NCBI GenBank assembly: GCA_023390695.1
Contig: JAEWCJ010000352.1
Coordinates: 1 to 6,235 of the forward strand
Source: Pseudomonadota bacterium
GTDB taxonomy: Bacteria > Pseudomonadota > Alphaproteobacteria > Rhizobiales > Xanthobacteraceae
Reading direction: 5' to 3'
DNA: 6,235 nucleotides
The notes below the pieces were generated by a model. That model searched no databases, was not told the DNA's origin, and saw only the letters and a program-made list of their open reading frames with translations. Positions 1 through 4,102 of the stretch are shown one piece after another. Positions within the stretch are counted from its first letter, which is position 1; the number at the start of each line of letters is the position of its first letter. Made by a program: the position numbers and the translations under genes.

Positions 1-861
1 AACGGTAATCGTGAACGAATCGTAGATCTGCACGACATCGATATCGGCCGGCCGCAGACCAGCTTTTCCGAATGCCCTTTGGCCGGTCTCGTGCGACCCG
101 GGAAGCGTGAGCGACGGCATTTGTGCAAGCGAGCGGTGTGTCGAGCATTCGGCTGAAGCAAGTATCCGCACTGGCTTACTTCGGAGATCGGCAGCTCGCT
201 CTCGCGAACACAAGACGACTGCTCCGCCGCCATCGGTAACGAGACAACAATCCAGCCTCCCAAGCGGAGAGCTGATCGGATCGGCGGCGATAACGTCGTC
301 AATGGAAAGCTCGCCTTTCCCGAAGCAATATGCCCTTGGATTGAGCAAGGCCCATTGTCGGGCCGCCACCGCCACTTCGGCCATTGCGGATCGAGTCGTT
401 CCGTATTCATGCATATGCCGCTGAGCGCACAGGGCATAAGAGGAAATGGGCAATAGCGGCCCATAGGGCATTTCGAACTGGCCAAGCGGAAGATGCGCCT
501 CGGGCGCCCCGCCCAGCGTCCGCGTTCGCCCCGACCGCTGGTTGCTGGCGTAACAAATGACAATGACGCTCGCATCACCCCGTTCGATGGCTGCCGCGGC
601 ATGCGACAACATGATCTCGAATGCAGCACCGCCGGCATAGGTAGTGTCGATCCAGGACGGTACGATTCCCAAATATTCGGCAATGACCGATGCATCAAAT
701 CGGCCGCTGATGCCGCTTGTCGCAATTCCGTCGACGTCGCGCAGCGTTAATCCCGCATCGGCCAAGGCTCGCCGAACCGCCTGGGTTTGAAGCTCGAGAA
801 TTGACTTGTTGGTGACGCCAAGATCGGATTCGGCAACCCCGGCAATGACGGCTTCACTCAC
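1..861 (-). CDS. Thiolase-superfamily protein (SCP-x / lipid-transfer-protein type), 3' end cut by window
   Basis: Reading the minus strand from the GTG at 859-861 gives 287 uninterrupted codons to the window edge, so roughly the last 100 residues of a family that is usually near 390 aa are missing. It opens with MSEAVIAGVAES (GTG read as Met), followed by a helix ending in ALADAGL and the DVDGIATSG strand typical of thiolase N-domains. Later landmarks are VTDGGGAVVL (about 208-217) and DVVQIYDSFTITV at the edge, which corresponds to the HDxF/YDxFT region of SCP-x thiolases and Ltp-type proteins. Where thiolases carry the nucleophile Cys (C-A-S/T-G) this protein reads TTYAGGAAF (73-81), so the cysteine seems absent. 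Known: Cys-less members include Ltp2-type retro-aldolases of steroid side-chain degradation, which work with a DUF35 partner. Inferred: it handles the last C-C step of this operon's pathway, as thiolase-like or aldolase-like enzyme. The start overlaps the hydratase stop in a GTGA and has a GAGGT six bases upstream. Family sure; reaction unsure. Confidence 0.9.
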   Translation of the reverse strand, partial: MSEAVIAGVAESDLGVTNKSILELQTQAVRRALADAGLTLRDVDGIATSGISGRFDASVIAEYLGIVPSWIDTTYAGGAAFEIMLSHAAAAIERGDASVIVICYASNQRSGRTRTLGGAPEAHLPLGQFEMPYGPLLPISSYALCAQRHMHEYGTTRSAMAEVAVAARQWALLNPRAYCFGKGELSIDDVIAADPISSPLGRLDCCLVTDGGGAVVLCSRERAADLRSKPVRILASAECSTHRSLAQMPSLTLPGSHETGQRAFGKAGLRPADIDVVQIYDSFTITV

Positions 862-1253
862 TTGGGGACCTCGATAATCGTACGGGCATTCTCAACAATG
901 ATCTGCCCGTCCTGATCCCGGATTGTCGAGACAATGTCGACGCGATCGCTGCCTTCAATGGTCTGGGACGACAGAATCTGGGACGAAATCGTGACAACGT
1001 TCGGAGGCGTGACGAACCGGCGGTTTCGGAATTCCATTTCCACAAATCTGGCGCACGGCCCGGCCCATTTCCGGATCTGCCTTGCGATCAGCGCACCGAA
1101 CATCTGACCGTCGGCTATGGGCCCTTTCAGGCCCCGCTGCCGGGCCAAATCTCCGTCATAATGCACGCGATGCCAATCCCAGGTGGCTCCCCCGTAAGCC
1201 ATCAAGCCGGCTTGATCGAGCCTCACAATGAGATCTGGAACCGATGGACTCAT
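858..1253 (-). CDS. MaoC-like hotdog protein, catalytic half of a split enoyl-CoA hydratase
   Basis: This 131-aa single-hotdog protein probably hydrates a 2-enoyl-CoA to a 3-hydroxyacyl-CoA. The segment AYGGATWDWHRVHYD (residues 19-33) aligns with the R-hydratase motif G-D-x-N-P-[LIV]-H: Asp26 and His31 keep the catalytic pair, while the usual Asn-Pro is His28-Arg29. A GPIADGQMFGALIARQIRKW helix follows, as in MaoC proteins with the central hotdog helix, then a FRNRRFVTPPNVVTI strand pair. The open frame continues upstream to 1394, but the ATG at 1251-1253 is preferred: it has GGAGG five bases upstream, it overlaps the preceding stop as ATGA, and homology begins just after it. The upstream extension is Arg-rich and lies inside the preceding hotdog gene. 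Overlap with both neighbours suggests matched expression with the non-catalytic hotdog partner, as in ChsH1/ChsH2-type heteromeric hydratases. The substrate cannot be read from sequence. Confidence 0.9.
   Translation of the reverse strand: MSPSVPDLIVRLDQAGLMAYGGATWDWHRVHYDGDLARQRGLKGPIADGQMFGALIARQIRKWAGPCARFVEMEFRNRRFVTPPNVVTISSQILSSQTIEGSDRVDIVSTIRDQDGQIIVENARTIIEVPK
868..872 (-). promoter_or_regulatory. Ribosome binding site of the thiolase-like gene
   Basis: GAGGT on the minus strand, six bases before the GTG at 859-861, within the final codons of the catalytic hotdog gene. It supports the GTG start and the four-base GTGA overlap. Confidence 0.65.
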
Positions 1254-1729
1254 CGGTTCCTCCGATAGATGATCGTTTCGAAATTCTCGGCGAGCTTCTC
1301 GTTCCTTTGATTGAAGTAAGTCGCAACCTGGATAACAACGACGATCTGATTTTCGCTCGCGTCTTTGGTCTCGCGCACGGAATCGACTCTCCATTCAACG
1401 CGCAGAATATCGCTCGGATAGACCGGCTGGTAGAAGCGATAGCGGTTTCCACCTCGGACACGCCACCAGCCTTCGATCGACGGGTCCCAGGAATGGCCTA
1501 TATATCCGTTCTCGTCGGGCTCGCGGTCCGAGTATTGCAAGGTCTCGCAAATGAATGTTGGCGGAGCGACAACGTCATCATATCCGGCCGCCGTGGCGGC
1601 CGACTTGCTCACATAGATTTCGGCATCGTCGCCAATTGCCCGCGCAAAATACAGAAACGACGACTCGCCGAGCGGCGCCTTGGCCTGATAAGTGGCGGTT
1701 CGCGACAGAAGGGACTCGAATTCCTTCAT
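1250..1729 (-). CDS. MaoC/FAS1-like dehydratase N-terminal-type hotdog protein, likely non-catalytic partner
   Basis: This 159-aa protein has the pattern of the MaoC_dehydrat_N (FAS1-like dehydratase) family. It has an N-terminal helix region, FLYFARAIGDDAEIYV (25-40), then AATAAGYDDVVAPPTFIC (44-61) with the characteristic APPTF turn. Next comes GGNRYRFYQPVYPSDIL (93-109), equivalent to the G-x-E-x-F-x-R-P-x-x-x-G-D strand. It closes with VATYFNQRNEKLAE (135-148), matching the 'T-x-Y-x-N-x-x-G-E' strand. I find no D-x-N-P-x-H hydratase motif, so by comparison with known split or fused double-hotdog enzymes it should build the acyl-CoA binding cleft while the next gene product supplies Asp and His. 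The start ATG has GGAG eight bases upstream and lies 18 bp after the Rid gene stop. The stop overlaps the next start in ATGA, which points to translational coupling and a stoichiometric complex. Family assignment is firm; complex formation is inferred. Confidence 0.88.
   Translation of the reverse strand: MKEFESLLSRTATYQAKAPLGESSFLYFARAIGDDAEIYVSKSAATAAGYDDVVAPPTFICETLQYSDREPDENGYIGHSWDPSIEGWWRVRGGNRYRFYQPVYPSDILRVEWRVDSVRETKDASENQIVVVIQVATYFNQRNEKLAENFETIIYRRNR
1259..1263 (-). promoter_or_regulatory. Strong ribosome binding site that fixes the start of the second hotdog gene
   Basis: GGAGG on the minus strand, five bases before the ATG at 1251-1253 and embedded in the last codons of the first hotdog gene. 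It decides for the 131-aa product over a 178-aa reading that begins at 1394. Confidence 0.75.
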
Positions 1730-1737
1730 GGCTGTTT

Positions 1738-1741
1738 CTCC
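1738..1741 (-). promoter_or_regulatory. Ribosome binding site of the first hotdog gene
   Basis: GGAG on the minus strand, eight bases before the ATG at 1727-1729, inside the 18-bp gap after the Rid gene stop. Confidence 0.6.
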
Positions 1742-1747
1742 GCGGCC

Positions 1748-2848
1748 TCAGTCGGACCACGCGACAATGTCCACGGACACCTTGCGGCCATTTGGCAAGG
1801 CCGAGCAAACAAGGCCTGATGCAACGGGGAACGGCTCCCTGAGGAGATTTCGTCGGGTCGTCCCGGTCTGCCGATAGTCCGGCAGCACGTCCTCCGTCAC
1901 CCATTCCACCGTCTGAACAGTATTCCGGATTTCCATTCCTGCTTCGGCCAGCACCTCCGGCACGATCGAACTGTAGATATCCTCGACCTGCTCGACCAAA
2001 CTCAGTGTTCCGTCACGGCTCTGCAGGCCCGTGGCCATCAAGCATGAGCCGAACCGGCGGACCAATCCTCCATGAACGGTGCGGGATGGCTCGGCTTTTC
2101 CGCTCGACGCGCAAATCTCAACCGAGATATGCGCCTGCCCCGCGGGCAACTGCACAACGCCAACCGCCGGCATCACCGGCAGGTCGGGAATGCGTTTCTT
2201 CAACGCTCCGACCGCTTCGTCCACCTCCGCAGAGCTCGCTGACGCGAGCATGAGACGACAGCGGCCGACACTTTTCCAGCCGGTTCCCATCCCTTCAAGC
2301 AGCCGCTCGACCCGCCGGATCTCGCTTTCGAGCGAGGCGTCAGAGCCGTGCTCATCCGGCTCGAAGCCTTCCCCGACAAATACGAAATCGTTGGGCTCGG
2401 AAAACACCCGGATCGCGGCCGGCGTCTGCACAATCTTCCGCTTCTGATCGCGCCCGGCAGCCACGACTTCGAGCTCGATCAAGGCTTCCCGGCGCATAAG
2501 ACGGTTGACGGGCACAGTATGGATCGCTGCGCCTGACACCCCGTACGATTCCAGAATTCCAGGGATATTCTGAATTGACGCAAACGCCTGTGGCGTAACG
2601 TACTGGATAACCGAGATGACGTCGGCCAGGGAAAGGCCGGCAGCTTCGAGCACGGCCCGAATCTTCGCGAGAGCCGTATCGATCTGGGCAGTCAGGTCTC
2701 CCTTGACGACAATCTTGTTGGCTTGCGCGTCATATTCGGAGGCGCTGTTTCCCGACAGGAAGCAGACGCCATTGATGTCCAGGCCCAGAGGATAGGTGTA
2801 TTTCGTGTGATCCTTCCAAGGGAACACAGGCGGAATAATCGGCTTCAT
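1748..2848 (-). CDS. Triple-domain RidA/YjgF-like protein
   Basis: The 366-aa product reads as three consecutive YjgF/YER057c/UK114 (Rid) units, a layout I infer from strand and helix patterns. Unit 1 (about 17-132) is clearest: GVCFLSGNSASEYD, a QIDTALAKIRAVLEAAGLSL helix, the DVISVIQYV strand and the closing ALIELEVVAAG. Unit 2 (about 145-248) has DFVFVGEGF, an EIRRVERLLEGMG helix, SVGRCRLMLASAS and AHISVEICASSG. Unit 3 (about 258-364) has CLMATGLQSRDG, a QVEDIYSSIVPEVLAEAGM helix, NTVQTVEWVTED and KVSVDIVAW. Typical RidA proteins are about 130 aa and form homotrimers, so one chain could fold as a pseudo-trimer. Rid proteins hydrolyse reactive enamines and imines, but the carboxylate-binding Arg of archetypal RidA is not evident in any unit, so that activity should not be assumed. 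Chorismatases, which also have a Rid-like fold, are another possible relative. It sits 24 bp after the dehydrogenase and 18 bp before the hotdog gene, clearly within the operon. Confidence 0.85.
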   Translation of the reverse strand: MKPIIPPVFPWKDHTKYTYPLGLDINGVCFLSGNSASEYDAQANKIVVKGDLTAQIDTALAKIRAVLEAAGLSLADVISVIQYVTPQAFASIQNIPGILESYGVSGAAIHTVPVNRLMRREALIELEVVAAGRDQKRKIVQTPAAIRVFSEPNDFVFVGEGFEPDEHGSDASLESEIRRVERLLEGMGTGWKSVGRCRLMLASASSAEVDEAVGALKKRIPDLPVMPAVGVVQLPAGQAHISVEICASSGKAEPSRTVHGGLVRRFGSCLMATGLQSRDGTLSLVEQVEDIYSSIVPEVLAEAGMEIRNTVQTVEWVTEDVLPDYRQTGTTRRNLLREPFPVASGLVCSALPNGRKVSVDIVAWSD

Positions 2849-2853
2849 GAGCG

Positions 2854-2858
2854 CCCTT
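2854..2858 (-). promoter_or_regulatory. Ribosome binding site of the triple-Rid gene
   Basis: AAGGG five bases upstream of the ATG at 2846-2848, inside the 24-bp gap after the dehydrogenase stop. It is of medium strength and supports this start. Confidence 0.55.
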
Positions 2859-2872
2859 TTTGTTAGATCATG

Positions 2873-4102
2873 CTAATCGGCTATGGCGACCCGTTCATTC
2901 CTTCGAGCTCTGCGATTGCCATCGCTTGACACGATCAGGCGCAGAATCTCGCTTGTTCCGTCACCGATCTGGAAGAGCTTCGCCTCGCGATAATAGCGTT
3001 CCAGCGGATGGTCGCAGCTGTATCCTTGGCCGCCCATGATCTGGATCGCCTCTGAGACAACGTTCATGGTCATGTCGGCGCCCTGCAGCTTTGCCATTGC
3101 CACCGCGACCGGAGCATCGTCGGACCTTTCGTCGACCAGAGTGGCGGCGCGATAGGTCAGACAGCGGCAGGCCTCAATCGAGGACTGCATGTTGGCGAGC
3201 TTGAACCGGATTCCCTGATGGCTTGAGAGAGGCTGCCCAAACTGGTTTCGGCCCTGCGCATACGCCGCCGCGTAATCAAGCGCCGCCTGGGCCACGCCAA
3301 CGCAACGCGCGCCGTAATAGGTCCGCGTTTTCGCAAAGCCAATGCGCATACATTCAAAGGCGCGACCGACGGGGCCAATAACATTGGCGCTCGGCACATA
3401 ACAATCCTTGAAGTGGATCTCAAATATCGGATTGGCTCCGTGGCCAAGCGCCTTGATACGCCGCCCAATTTCCATGCCCGGCGTGCCTTTTGGCACAATG
3501 AACATCGTCGCCGCCGGCTTTCCCGTTTCCGAGCTGATCACTTGCGCGAAGACGAGCAGCGCATCGGACACGTTGGCATTTGAAATAAAGATCTTTGTTC
3601 CAGACAGCACATAGCCGCCATCGGCCGGGGTTGCGACGGTTTCCAGTGCGGCCGCGTCGCTTCCGACATTTGGTTCGGTGAGCGCCACGGATACAATGAG
3701 ATCGCCGCGCGCCACGCCCGGCAGATATTCCTGCTTCTGCTGTTCGGTGCCGGCCTCCAAGATCGGACCGGCGGACATCGCAGCCGAATAGCTCGTCGCC
3801 GAAAACCAGCCGGCTGCGAGTTCTTCGATGGCAACCGCAGTGGCCAGAACGGTCAGCCCTCGCCCCCCATACTCCTTGGGAATGTCCAGCCCCATCATCC
3901 CCGCAGACGCCATATCCTTGAGCAGATCGCGCGGAAACTGGGCGCCGCTCGCTTCCGTTTCCATCGCAATCGGAGCCAGCCGGCTTCTTGCATATTGTCG
4001 CGCAGCGTTCCGCAACTCGATCAGATCGGCTGGAAGACGAAACGGCATCCTGAAACTCCGCTCATTCATGGACGATGGGCCTGTCGACGCGGCCTCATTC
4101 AT
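2873..4102 (-). CDS. Acyl-CoA dehydrogenase
   Basis: This FAD flavoenzyme of up to 409 aa should introduce an alpha-beta double bond into an acyl-CoA and pass electrons to ETF. The whole fold is visible: N-terminal helices (about 25-130), then SVALTEPNVGSD (138-149), the FAD/substrate loop motif, then the beta domain with SGTKIFISN (167-175). The C-terminal helices carry FAKTRTYYGARCVGVAQAAL (256-275), YAQGRNQFGQPLSSHQ (281-296), IQIMGGQGY (353-361) and IGDGTSEILRLI (379-390). The base Glu of MCAD-type enzymes lies in the 'Y-E-G-T' position; here it is Asp381. The IVD-type alternative Glu position appears to be Thr259, so the base is atypical. The ATG at 4100-4102 overlaps the synthetase stop as ATGA but has a weak ribosome site. 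An internal Met19 (4046-4048) has GGAG seven bases upstream, starts where the family homology begins and gives a more usual 391 aa. MCAD/SCAD-like in pattern, substrate unknown. Confidence 0.95.
   Translation of the reverse strand: MNEAASTGPSSMNERSFRMPFRLPADLIELRNAARQYARSRLAPIAMETEASGAQFPRDLLKDMASAGMMGLDIPKEYGGRGLTVLATAVAIEELAAGWFSATSYSAAMSAGPILEAGTEQQKQEYLPGVARGDLIVSVALTEPNVGSDAAALETVATPADGGYVLSGTKIFISNANVSDALLVFAQVISSETGKPAATMFIVPKGTPGMEIGRRIKALGHGANPIFEIHFKDCYVPSANVIGPVGRAFECMRIGFAKTRTYYGARCVGVAQAALDYAAAYAQGRNQFGQPLSSHQGIRFKLANMQSSIEACRCLTYRAATLVDERSDDAPVAVAMAKLQGADMTMNVVSEAIQIMGGQGYSCDHPLERYYREAKLFQIGDGTSEILRLIVSSDGNRRARRNERVAIAD
4056..4059 (-). promoter_or_regulatory. Possible ribosome binding site for an internal dehydrogenase start
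   Basis: GGAG on the minus strand lies seven bases before the in-frame ATG at 4046-4048 (Met19 of the longer reading). The upstream ATG at 4100-4102 lacks a comparably good site and depends on the ATGA overlap. The site therefore favours a 391-aa dehydrogenase whose first residues are MPFRLPADL. Confidence 0.5.

Noticed and set aside
107..750. Two plus-strand open frames of 105 and 85 codons.
   Set aside because: Both are antisense to the thiolase-like gene, which is an unbroken 287-codon reading with clear family motifs. Neither has a family pattern.
1254..1394. N-terminal extension of the catalytic hotdog protein to a start at 1394.
   Set aside because: The extension overlaps the preceding gene by over 140 bases and is Arg-rich. 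The internal ATG has a strong GGAGG site and the ATGA overlap.
1585..1602. An 18-bp perfect inverted repeat (arms CGGCCGCC and GGCGGCCG with GT between) that could be an operator or hairpin.
   Set aside because: It lies inside the first hotdog gene in an Ala-rich stretch (AATAAG) whose GCC/GCG codons produce such symmetry by chance. The central spacer is too short for a good hairpin and there is no T-run.
1730..1747. Possible terminator or promoter between the Rid and hotdog genes.
   Set aside because: Eighteen bases hold only a ribosome site; there is no hairpin and no room for a promoter outside coding sequence.
1244..1819. A 191-codon open frame on the plus strand.
   Set aside because: It lies antisense to the two hotdog genes and the end of the Rid gene, which have convincing family motifs, start sites and overlaps. 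It shows no recognisable protein pattern.
2849..2872. Possible terminator after the dehydrogenase, suggested by a short A-run on the minus strand.
   Set aside because: There is no stem before it, the run is A and not T in the direction of transcription, and the next gene starts after 24 bases with its own ribosome site.
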